Source: an uncultured Eubacteriales bacterium | GTDB lineage: Bacteria > Bacillota_A > Clostridia > Saccharofermentanales > Saccharofermentanaceae | DNA length: 5,971 bases | Reading direction: 5' to 3' | Assembly (NCBI GenBank): GCA_900313405.1 | Contig: OMQY01000182.1 | Location: 1 to 5,971 of the forward strand | Shown: piece by piece, positions 1-4,781 of the stretch | Layout: every line of letters starts with the position of its first letter | Position numbering within the stretch: the stretch's first letter is position 1 | The notes under the pieces: generated by a model | The model's database searches: none | What the model saw: the letters and a program-made list of their open reading frames with translations, nothing else | Told to the model about the DNA's origin: nothing | Position numbers and translations under genes: made by a program

Positions 1-1
1 C

Positions 2-77
2 GCCTCTATAGCTCAGTAGGTAGAGCGCATCCATGGTAAGGATGAGGTCGCCGGTTCGATCCCGGCTGGAGGCTCCA
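2..77 (+). tRNA. tRNA-Thr, anticodon GGT
   Basis: A complete 76-nt cloverleaf can be folded by hand. The acceptor arm pairs GCCTCTA (2-8) with TGGAGGC (67-73) with one G-T pair. The D arm has stem GCTC/GAGC, the anticodon stem is CATCC/GGATG around loop ATGGTAA, and the T arm is GCCGG-TTCGATC-CCGGC. Position 33 is T and the next three bases are GGT, which reads threonine codons ACC and ACU. The discriminator is T, and CCA is encoded in the gene at 75-77. The promoter lies left of the window, so it is unknown whether this is a single gene or the end of a tRNA cluster. The terminator directly downstream shows that it is the last gene of its transcript. Confidence 0.97.
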
Positions 78-85
78 CTAACACG

Positions 86-120
86 AAGGGCGTCCCACAT
101 CATCAACGGGACGCCTTTTT
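86..120 (+). terminator. Rho-independent terminator of the tRNA-Thr transcript
   Basis: An 8-bp perfect GC-rich stem, GGCGTCCC (89-96) with GGGACGCC (108-115), encloses an 11-nt loop and is followed at once by TTTTT (116-120). Two A residues before the stem can pair with the T tract. It starts 11 bases after the tRNA CCA end. Read on the minus strand, the hairpin is followed by CTTCGTG and not a T tract, so it would be a poor terminator for the convergent YolD-like gene that ends at 130. Confidence 0.93.
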
Positions 121-129
121 GTCTGTTCA

Positions 130-543
130 TTAAGGTATCCGGATCCCGTACACATCATCTATCTTATATGACCGTCTGTCCGTCAGTTCTATTGTCCTGA
201 GTGCCTGATCTATCCGCCTTACCCTCCCGCTTACGGAAACGATACGTCCTCCTGATTTGTGCAGGTCGGGCTCATAGACGGTAAGTATGACCTCCGGCTG
301 AGATCCTTCACGGGACTCTATCTCACACAGCTTCATGTCGAGGACATTCTTCATATCCTCAGTGATCTCAGGTCTGTGATCCGTAAGGCGTGCGGTCTCA
401 TTTACTGCATCGCCATAACCCGTCAGCGCAGCGAAAGCAGCAAACTGAACTGCTCTGTCAGCTCTCGGAGACGGCGGATGAGAGGCAGAACGGGGGCGTT
501 CCTTATCCAGGATATCGGCATACGGGAAATCGGGTGTTGTCAT
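130..543 (-). CDS. YolD-like protein, partner of the upstream Y-family polymerase
   Basis: This 137-residue protein resembles the YolD-like family of Bacillota. Seen in the sequence: an N-terminal Pro/Ser-rich lead (1-28), the diagnostic segment ADRAVQFAAFAALTGYGDAV (about 28-47), an acidic helix ETARLTDHRPEITEDMKNVL (about 49-68), and a C-terminal small beta domain with alternating V/I residues ending in KIDDVYGIRIP, the usual family end. There is no signal peptide or membrane segment. Its start ATG overlaps the polymerase stop as ATGA, so it is translationally coupled and made from the same mRNA. In known genomes YolD-like genes sit beside UvrX/YqjW-type polymerases. A biochemical role is not established; an accessory or regulatory role in translesion synthesis is inferred from this linkage. 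Family assignment is confident, function is not. Confidence 0.88.
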   Translation of the reverse strand: MTTPDFPYADILDKERPRSASHPPSPRADRAVQFAAFAALTGYGDAVNETARLTDHRPEITEDMKNVLDMKLCEIESREGSQPEVILTVYEPDLHKSGGRIVSVSGRVRRIDQALRTIELTDRRSYKIDDVYGIRIP

Positions 544-2072
544 GCCTGATGCCCTCCGATCTGTTTATTGCGCTTAGCCGCAGTCGATCCCTCCTTAAGA
601 CTCGATGCCTTAAGAAGCGAATTGCCGCCATACTTCTTCTTGATATCCAGCATCGCCTTATTGAGCGTCTTCTCCCTGGCAAGCCTCTCCTGCTCTGCCT
701 TACGCTCCTCCTCGCGCGCTTCATAATCGGTAAAAAGATCCATCTGCTCACCGGCAGTATCGTCGTACGGAAGCACTGCCCCTTCAGGCACCAGATCTGC
801 GGCCGCTACGGTAACTCTTCTTACCAGAAGGTCCCTGTCCGTTATCTTCCCGTAGAGCTCCATCATCTTCCCTACGATTATCGACGTTGAAGAAGTATGC
901 CGTTCGAGTTTTACCGTTCCGTGCGCATGCTTGGGCACACGCCTTCCATAGTAGTCATAAACCACCGGTCCTCTGTAACGTCTCATGATGTCCGGATTAT
1001 TGAGATTCTCCGTATCATAGCCGATCGTGAGAACGATCTGACTCGTCACCAGTCCCTTGTCGACAAGATCGAGTACGAGCGCATCCGTCATCTCACGCAC
1101 GATCACTTCCGTCTTACGGTATGTGTAAGGTTCCATCAGCACCTGACCGGAAGAAAGGCTCGACGACACCGGCCGGTACGACTTAACATCGGCGATCGTA
1201 CACGGCTCCACTCCCCATGCATGATCTATCAGATACTCCGCTGCGACTCCGCACAGCTTATACAGCAGATCCTCATTGTGGTAATCATTCCTGCCACCGA
1301 GCGAGCAACGTGCAATATCGCCCATGGTATACATTCCGCATTCGGCGAGCTTCACAGCCGTCCCTTTGCCGACTCTCCAGAAATCGGTGATCGGTCTGTG
1401 ATCCCACAGGAGTTCACGGTAACTCCGTTCATCTATCTCGGCGATCCTCACACCGTCCTTATCAGCCGGAATGTGCTTGGCAACAATATCCATCGCCACC
1501 TTACACAGATACATATTCGTTCCTATCCCGGCAGTCGCTGTGATTCCGGTTGCCTTAAGGACGTCATCTATCATCTTACGCGTCAACTCATGAGCGGTCA
1601 TCTTATAAGTCTTCAGATATCCTGTCGCATCGATAAAGACTTCATCGATCGAATACACATGGATGTCCTCGGGTGCTATATATTTGAGATAGATGGAATA
1701 TATCTTAGTGCTCACTTCGACGTAGCGCGCCATCTGAGGCGGTGCCATAATGAAACCGAGCTTAAGATTCGGGTTCGATCTTACGTCAGGGTCATAAGTC
1801 GACTCACCCGTGAAGTCCTTACCTCCGATCGCCGCCTGCCTCTGACGGTTGACTTCTTCAACTCTCTGAAGCGCCTCGAAAAGCCTCGCTCTGCCGCTTA
1901 TCCCGTAAGCCTTAAGAGACGGGGATACTGCAAGGCATATCGTCTTCTCGGTCCTCGTAGGATCAGCCACGACAAGGTTGGTCGTGAGCGGATCGAGCCC
2001 TCGCTCGACACATTCGACTGATGCATAAAAAGACTTCAGATCGATGGCGATATATATCTTATCGTCAGACAT
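540..2072 (-). CDS. Y-family (UmuC/UvrX-type) translesion DNA polymerase
   Basis: This 510-residue protein should insert nucleotides opposite damaged template bases with low fidelity. The palm carries AIDLKSFYASVE (9-20) with catalytic Asp11 and Tyr16 at the steric-gate position, and YSIDEVFID (140-148) with catalytic Asp143-Glu144. TAGIGTNMYLCKVAMDIVAKH-type residues (180-200) and the thumb helix-hairpin-helix (about 226-255) follow, then a little-finger domain (about 296-425). QMDLF at 443-447 fits the beta-clamp binding consensus. A charged coiled stretch (450-470) and a basic tail ending IGGHQA follow, an ending I recall from this Bacillota subfamily. The DLKSFYAS and GLDPL motifs resemble UvrX/YqjW more than DinB. 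The ATG at 2072 has GAGGG five bases upstream. It is first in an operon with the YolD-like gene. I see no convincing LexA box upstream, so SOS control is unproven. Confidence 0.95.
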   Translation of the reverse strand: MSDDKIYIAIDLKSFYASVECVERGLDPLTTNLVVADPTRTEKTICLAVSPSLKAYGISGRARLFEALQRVEEVNRQRQAAIGGKDFTGESTYDPDVRSNPNLKLGFIMAPPQMARYVEVSTKIYSIYLKYIAPEDIHVYSIDEVFIDATGYLKTYKMTAHELTRKMIDDVLKATGITATAGIGTNMYLCKVAMDIVAKHIPADKDGVRIAEIDERSYRELLWDHRPITDFWRVGKGTAVKLAECGMYTMGDIARCSLGGRNDYHNEDLLYKLCGVAAEYLIDHAWGVEPCTIADVKSYRPVSSSLSSGQVLMEPYTYRKTEVIVREMTDALVLDLVDKGLVTSQIVLTIGYDTENLNNPDIMRRYRGPVVYDYYGRRVPKHAHGTVKLERHTSSTSIIVGKMMELYGKITDRDLLVRRVTVAAADLVPEGAVLPYDDTAGEQMDLFTDYEAREEERKAEQERLAREKTLNKAMLDIKKKYGGNSLLKASSLKEGSTAAKRNKQIGGHQA

Positions 2073-2077
2073 TTTTA

Positions 2078-2082
2078 CCCTC
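2078..2082 (-). promoter_or_regulatory. Ribosome binding site of the polymerase gene
   Basis: On the minus strand GAGGG lies five bases before the ATG whose first base is 2072. No other in-frame ATG with a comparable site is seen upstream, which supports this start. Confidence 0.7.
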
Positions 2083-2107
2083 TTATTCTCCCGCCCGAAC
2101 GAGCCCC

Positions 2108-2117
2108 CATACGTATG
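2108..2117. promoter_or_regulatory. 10-bp palindrome CATACGTATG at the predicted transcription start
   Basis: This is a perfect inverted repeat lying just downstream of the polymerase -10 element, a position where a bound repressor would block initiation. It does not match the Gram-positive LexA consensus (CGAAC-4N-GTTCG). A 10-bp palindrome can occur by chance, so an operator role is only a suggestion. Confidence 0.3.
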
Positions 2118-2119
2118 TG

Positions 2120-2128
2120 ATTATACCA
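2120..2128 (-). promoter_or_regulatory. Extended -10 promoter for the polymerase-YolD operon
   Basis: The minus strand reads TGGTATAAT, a perfect -10 hexamer with the TGn extension. The -35 region at 17-bp spacing is AGAACT (2143-2148), a poor match to TTGACA, as is usual for extended -10 promoters. Transcription would begin near 2113, about 40 bases before the start codon and inside the palindrome at 2108-2117. Confidence 0.65.
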
Positions 2129-2165
2129 CTTTCGACGATCATAGTTCTTCCCTGAGCGTCTGTGT

Positions 2166-2193
2166 TTCATAATTATAAAAAATATTGTATTAT
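2166..2193 (+). promoter_or_regulatory. Putative sigma-A promoter for the PYGQP-repeat membrane protein gene
   Basis: TTCATA (2166-2171) and TATTAT (2188-2193) are separated by 16 bp of AT-rich DNA. Initiation near 2200 would give a leader of about 48 bases. The leader contains a small hairpin, GATCG-GGAAA-CGATC (2216-2230), just before the ribosome site. TAGAAT (2203-2208) is an alternative -10 but lacks a recognisable -35. Confidence 0.45.
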
Positions 2194-2235
2194 TGTGATT
2201 GTTAGAATGATGGTCGATCGGGAAACGATCAGATT

Positions 2236-2242
2236 AGGAGGA
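2236..2242 (+). promoter_or_regulatory. Strong ribosome binding site AGGAGGA
   Basis: A near-perfect complement of the 16S rRNA 3' end lies five bases before ATG 2248. It fixes the start of the following gene and predicts efficient translation. Confidence 0.9.
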
Positions 2243-2247
2243 ATGAT

Positions 2248-3501
2248 ATGAGGAAAGAAAAGACCGGCGTTGTAGTCCTCGGAATTATCCTTGGACTTGC
2301 CATTAACTTTTTCTTTTTCGCCGGATTAACAGGTCTGTCCGTAGGTACGACGATCTATGATGTCGAATACTACAAGAAGATCTTTACCGCAGACGGCGTA
2401 ATAGACGAATTCTACAAGTACGCTGAAGATGAGTTTGCCGACTCGCTCGAAGAGAACAGTACTCTGGCGCAGTATGACATCGAGTATGATGATATCTTCT
2501 CGCGCGACTTCATGAAGCAGTTCATCGATGATTTTGTTGACGGAATGCTTGGCGGCGAGAAGAATGTTTTCGATGATGATTATTACGAAGACTACATCCT
2601 CGACGAAGTCGTTCCCGAGCTCGAGGATCAGACAGGATACAGGATATCCGTTGCCGAGCAGGAAGACCTCGTGGATGACTTCGTAAATGATATGAACAAG
2701 TCCATCAAGGATGCCCGCAAGGATATGGATGACAATACGATATACGAGAATCTCGATCAGAAGGACAACATCCTGCTCGGATCATATGTGCTTCTCGGAA
2801 TCGCCGTTATACTCTCCGTTGTCATGGTATTTATCCACAAGAACAAGTTCCTGGCTTTGCGTAAGATAAGCACCGCCGTATTCATCGCAGCATTCGTTGA
2901 GTGGATCCTGTGGTCTGCGATGAGGACATCCTTCAGTGAATTCATCGACGAAGAGTACAGCAAGCGCGGAGCAGATAAGAACATGAAGCCTATCATGGAA
3001 GCTCTTGCCGAAGTATTCCTTAAGGAACCCATGATCTGGGCCGGCGTTATCACCGGTATCGGCCTTGCAGGCTTGATCATTTTCTCGATACTCAGCAAGC
3101 GCAAGGGTAAGTCCGATGATGAGGATGTCGAGGAAGCATATCGTTACAACAGTGCCGAGTACTATGCTCACACTGCAGCGCCTCTTCAGAGCCAGGGTTA
3201 TGGTCAGCCTTACGGCCAGCCCGTTTCCAATCCCTATGGGCAGCCTGTGTCTAACCCTTACGGACAGCCGACACCTGCGGCCAATCCTTACGGACAGCCG
3301 ACACCCGGAGTCAGTCCTTACGGTCAGCCCACGCCCGCCAATAACCCCTACGGTCAGCAGGCTCAGTTCGATCCTAACAACTACACGGCTAATTCCGCAC
3401 CTGCGCAGAACACATATTCTGCTCCTGCAGAGGAAGAACAGGGCGGATTGCTCAAGAAGATCATCCCCGGGCTCCCTCCGGAAGATGACGGATTATCCTG
3501 A
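2248..3501 (+). CDS. Four-helix membrane protein with acidic outer domain and PYGQP-repeat tail, function unknown
   Basis: I do not recognise a named function for this 417-residue protein. Helix 1 (about 7-33, after MRKEK) is followed by a soluble domain (about 36-172) that is very rich in Asp, Glu and Tyr. Helices 2 (about 177-196) and 3 (about 205-225) are separated by a basic turn HKNKFLALRK. A second outer loop (about 226-258) precedes helix 4 (about 262-282), ending in SKRKGK. The positive-inside rule places both termini in the cytoplasm and the two acidic loops outside. The tail (283-417) carries about six PYGQP units (317-370) and ends in EEEQGG-LLKKIIPGLPPEDDG, a possible amphipathic terminal helix. 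The layout recalls uncharacterised clostridial membrane proteins with an outer domain between helices 1 and 2. It is monocistronic, with its own promoter and terminator. Envelope sensing or scaffolding is speculation. Confidence 0.9.
   Translation: MRKEKTGVVVLGIILGLAINFFFFAGLTGLSVGTTIYDVEYYKKIFTADGVIDEFYKYAEDEFADSLEENSTLAQYDIEYDDIFSRDFMKQFIDDFVDGMLGGEKNVFDDDYYEDYILDEVVPELEDQTGYRISVAEQEDLVDDFVNDMNKSIKDARKDMDDNTIYENLDQKDNILLGSYVLLGIAVILSVVMVFIHKNKFLALRKISTAVFIAAFVEWILWSAMRTSFSEFIDEEYSKRGADKNMKPIMEALAEVFLKEPMIWAGVITGIGLAGLIIFSILSKRKGKSDDEDVEEAYRYNSAEYYAHTAAPLQSQGYGQPYGQPVSNPYGQPVSNPYGQPTPAANPYGQPTPGVSPYGQPTPANNPYGQQAQFDPNNYTANSAPAQNTYSAPAEEEQGGLLKKIIPGLPPEDDGLS
3196..3357 (+). repeat. In-frame tandem repeat encoding PYGQP units
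   Basis: The codons for residues 317-370 encode GYGQP, PYGQPVSN twice, then three ten-residue units of the form PYGQPTP plus three variable residues, and a last PYGQQ. Units are 24 or 30 bp. The nucleotide copies differ at many wobble positions, so the array is not a very recent duplication, though copy number could vary between strains. Low-complexity Pro/Gly/Gln/Tyr tails of this type are usually disordered. Confidence 0.85.
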
Positions 3502-3525
3502 TATCCGTTTAAGACAGATAACATT

Positions 3526-3554
3526 AAATAGGCTGCCATGGCAGCCTATTTTTT
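3526..3554 (+). terminator. Palindromic Rho-independent terminator, possibly bidirectional
   Basis: A perfect 26-nt palindrome (3526-3551), centred on CCATGG, forms a long stem with a minimal loop and is followed by a run of six T (3549-3554). It lies 24 bases after the stop of the PYGQP gene. On the minus strand the stem is followed by TATTTAAT, a weaker U tract, so it may also end transcripts of the convergent XRE gene that stops at 3629. The stem contains TAGGCTG and CAGCCTA, which are also found in the palindrome at 4193-4209. Confidence 0.9.
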
Positions 3555-3628
3555 ATTCCTCACGGAATATGCCGGATGATGCGGGCTTTCCCCTTTTCGG
3601 TCTGTCGACGATCTCAGCCCCTCTTACC

Positions 3629-4093
3629 TTACTGAAGTTCCGTCATTTTATACTTCGACAGAAGGACGTTAGTGTCGCGGATGTTGAGCGAATGTTCGAC
3701 TGCATAAATAAGTACGCTGTCGCGCTCATCCTTGGGATAGAGGATGCCGGCATGAGAGATCTCCAGAGCGCGCTGAGTCTCTATCAAACTCATCTCGAGA
3801 GCCAAGGCGATCATGACTATCTTGTCTTTTGTCGGATTCCTCTTGCCGTTCAATATCTGATAGGCATAAGTACGCTCTAAATATGCATTTTTAACAAGCC
3901 AGGCTGTATCGACATTTTTACGGTCCATCATGCAGCGAAGGTATTCGGACAGTTTTCCCGAATACTTTCCGTTTATCGATTCCATGTAGGAATCAAGCTG
4001 CGCTGCACTCTTCGCATCTTTAAGCTTATCCATCAGATCCGATGTGGCGGGATCGCTGTATCTGTCGACTGCATCTTTATGTTCGTTATCCAT
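3629..4093 (-). CDS. XRE-type small DNA-binding regulator, paralogue A
   Basis: This 154-residue protein has a charged N-terminal helical lead (1-50) and a Cro/C1-type helix-turn-helix region (about 51-114). The recognition part includes LERTYAYQILNGKRNPTKDK, followed by the helix IVMIALALEM. A C-terminal segment with KDERDSVLIYAV and DTNVLL follows. It aligns with the divergent gene at 4270-4695 over 104 columns with 48 identities by hand count and one single-residue gap. I chose ATG 4093 over GTG 4102, which would add three residues, because TGAGG (4104-4108) lies ten bases before the ATG but only one base before the GTG. The ATG also gives an MD start like the paralogue. No membrane segment is seen. 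Related clostridial proteins share ERTY-YQ, GKRNP and RDS motifs; I recall some next to Ser/Thr kinase genes, but none is present here. Confidence 0.85.
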   Translation of the reverse strand: MDNEHKDAVDRYSDPATSDLMDKLKDAKSAAQLDSYMESINGKYSGKLSEYLRCMMDRKNVDTAWLVKNAYLERTYAYQILNGKRNPTKDKIVMIALALEMSLIETQRALEISHAGILYPKDERDSVLIYAVEHSLNIRDTNVLLSKYKMTELQ

Positions 4094-4126
4094 AGAACTC
4101 ACGCCTCACTTGTATTTATCACCATC

Positions 4127-4132
4127 ATTGTA
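4127..4132 (-). promoter_or_regulatory. Putative -10 element for XRE paralogue A
   Basis: The minus strand reads TACAAT about 34 bases before the chosen start codon. The best -35 candidate is CTGAGG at 18-bp spacing, a weak match. Only the -10 hexamer is persuasive. Confidence 0.4.
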
Positions 4133-4190
4133 CACCATATCGGAGACCATCCTCAGGGTCGTCAGATCCTTATTCTGTTTTTGTTTGGGA

Positions 4191-4218
4191 TTGTAGGCTG
4201 ACAGCCTACCCATATTTT
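4191..4218 (+). promoter_or_regulatory. Putative promoter for XRE paralogue B
   Basis: TTGTAG (4191-4196) and TATTTT (4213-4218) are separated by 16 bp. The 4193-4209 palindrome overlaps the -35 and fills most of the spacer, which is a typical repressor arrangement. Each hexamer departs from consensus, so the promoter is tentative. Confidence 0.35.
4193..4209. promoter_or_regulatory. 17-bp palindrome between divergent XRE genes, likely operator
   Basis: GTAGGCTG and CAGCCTAC form perfect 8-bp inverted arms around a single central A. The element sits in the only region shared by the two divergent regulator genes, 61 bases before gene B and about 100 before gene A. Dimeric XRE proteins commonly bind such sites and repress their own promoter. 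The short spacer prevents a full RNA hairpin without opening inner pairs, and no T tract follows, so a DNA-level operator is more likely than a terminator. Binding is inferred only. Confidence 0.55.
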
Positions 4219-4269
4219 TCGCTAAAACGTGAGAATAACAAAGAAGATTAAGAAAGGGAACGATCCTAA

Positions 4270-4695
4270 ATGGACGGCGACATACTCTATAAAGAGTTTT
4301 CAAAAGTAGATAACGAGAATAAGCTCGCAGCATATATAGATAACATCCGCAAAGATCATAAAACAGACTTCAGATCTTATCTCAAAGAGATCATGGATCG
4401 TAAGGGAGTCGACAGATCGAGCCTGTATCGTTCTGCCAGGATAGAGCGCACTTATGTGTATCAGCTCCTCGACGGAAGAAGACTTCACCCCGGTAAGGAT
4501 AAGGTCATCATGATCGCTCTTGCGCTTCAGATGAATGTCGATGAAGTCAAGAACGCTCTCGAGTATGCGGACACCGGTTGTCTCAGCATAAAGTCCGTCA
4601 GAGACTCCATCCTGCTCTATTCGATCAAGAAGAAGAACAGTATTGCCGCCACAAATGCATTACTCGAGCAGTTTGGGGAAAAACCGCTCGAGTAA
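4270..4695 (+). CDS. XRE-type small DNA-binding regulator, paralogue B
   Basis: This 141-residue protein is homologous to the divergent paralogue A. A charged N-terminal segment (1-35) leads to a Cro/C1-type helix-turn-helix (about 36-102). This starts SYLKEIMDRKGVD, has the turn and recognition helix near RSSLYRSARIERTYVYQLL, and continues with KDKVIMIALALQM. The C-terminal part (103-141) repeats the family motifs RDSILLYSI and ATNALLEQFGE. Compared with paralogue A it has one extra residue, His73, in the loop after GRR, next to the helix expected to contact DNA. This could change specificity. AGAAAGGGA (4251-4259) lies ten bases before ATG 4270 and is a moderate ribosome site. The likely role is a transcription regulator that may act on the shared intergenic region, alone or as a heterodimer with A; targets are unknown. 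Confidence 0.87.
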   Translation: MDGDILYKEFSKVDNENKLAAYIDNIRKDHKTDFRSYLKEIMDRKGVDRSSLYRSARIERTYVYQLLDGRRLHPGKDKVIMIALALQMNVDEVKNALEYADTGCLSIKSVRDSILLYSIKKKNSIAATNALLEQFGEKPLE

Positions 4696-4777
4696 GCTCG
4701 GACATTATAGGTTAAACGGTGGCCGAAGTTATACCCCGGCGCACCCGTAACCATCTGTTGTTATCTGATCTTCAAGA
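4696..4777. other. Convergent intergenic spacer without a clear terminator
   Basis: This 82-base gap separates two genes that end towards each other. It holds an imperfect GC-rich inverted repeat (about 4720-4750, GGTGGCCG against CGGCGCACC), but no T tract follows on either strand. A second hairpin at 4765-4781 overlaps the stop of the DUF4097-type gene. Termination here may be Rho-dependent or may lie elsewhere. Confidence 0.5.
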
Positions 4778-4781
4778 TCAG
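4765..4781. repeat. Inverted repeat CTGATCTT/AAGATCAG over a stop codon
   Basis: Eight-base perfect arms flank one C; as RNA it would form a 7-bp stem with a 3-nt loop. It includes the TGA stop of the minus-strand gene at 4778-4780. It lacks a following T tract on both strands, so it is a weak terminator candidate or an mRNA 3'-end stabilising hairpin. Confidence 0.45.

Noticed and set aside
2..120. tRNA-Thr as a phage or island attachment site
   Set aside because: I found no second copy of the tRNA 3' end in the window (only short chance matches to GGTTCGATC, for example near 1767) and no integrase gene.
390..890. Plus-strand open frame of 166 codons across the YolD/polymerase junction
   Set aside because: It is antisense to two recognised genes and has no initiation signal or family features.
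897..2021. Plus-strand open frame of 374 codons lying antisense to the polymerase gene
   Set aside because: It is wholly inside the well-supported polymerase gene, has no ribosome site, and encodes a His/Arg/Ile-rich sequence without domain character, as expected of the reverse complement of this coding sequence.
2073..2160. LexA (SOS) box upstream of the polymerase
   Set aside because: CGAAC and GTTC half-sites occur singly near 2097 and 2144, but nowhere as the paired, correctly spaced inverted form.
3116..3880. Plus-strand open frame of 254 codons running from the PYGQP gene through the terminator into XRE paralogue A
   Set aside because: It crosses a strong terminator, overlaps two better genes out of frame, lacks a ribosome site and gives Arg/Ser/Pro-rich low-complexity protein.
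4106..4333. Minus-strand open frame of 75 codons upstream of XRE paralogue A
   Set aside because: It would start inside paralogue B antisense and cover the operator region; no ribosome site or recognisable features.
4720..4750. Terminator for the DUF4097 operon or XRE paralogue B in the GC-rich inverted repeat
   Set aside because: The stem needs a bulge and is not followed by a T tract on either strand.
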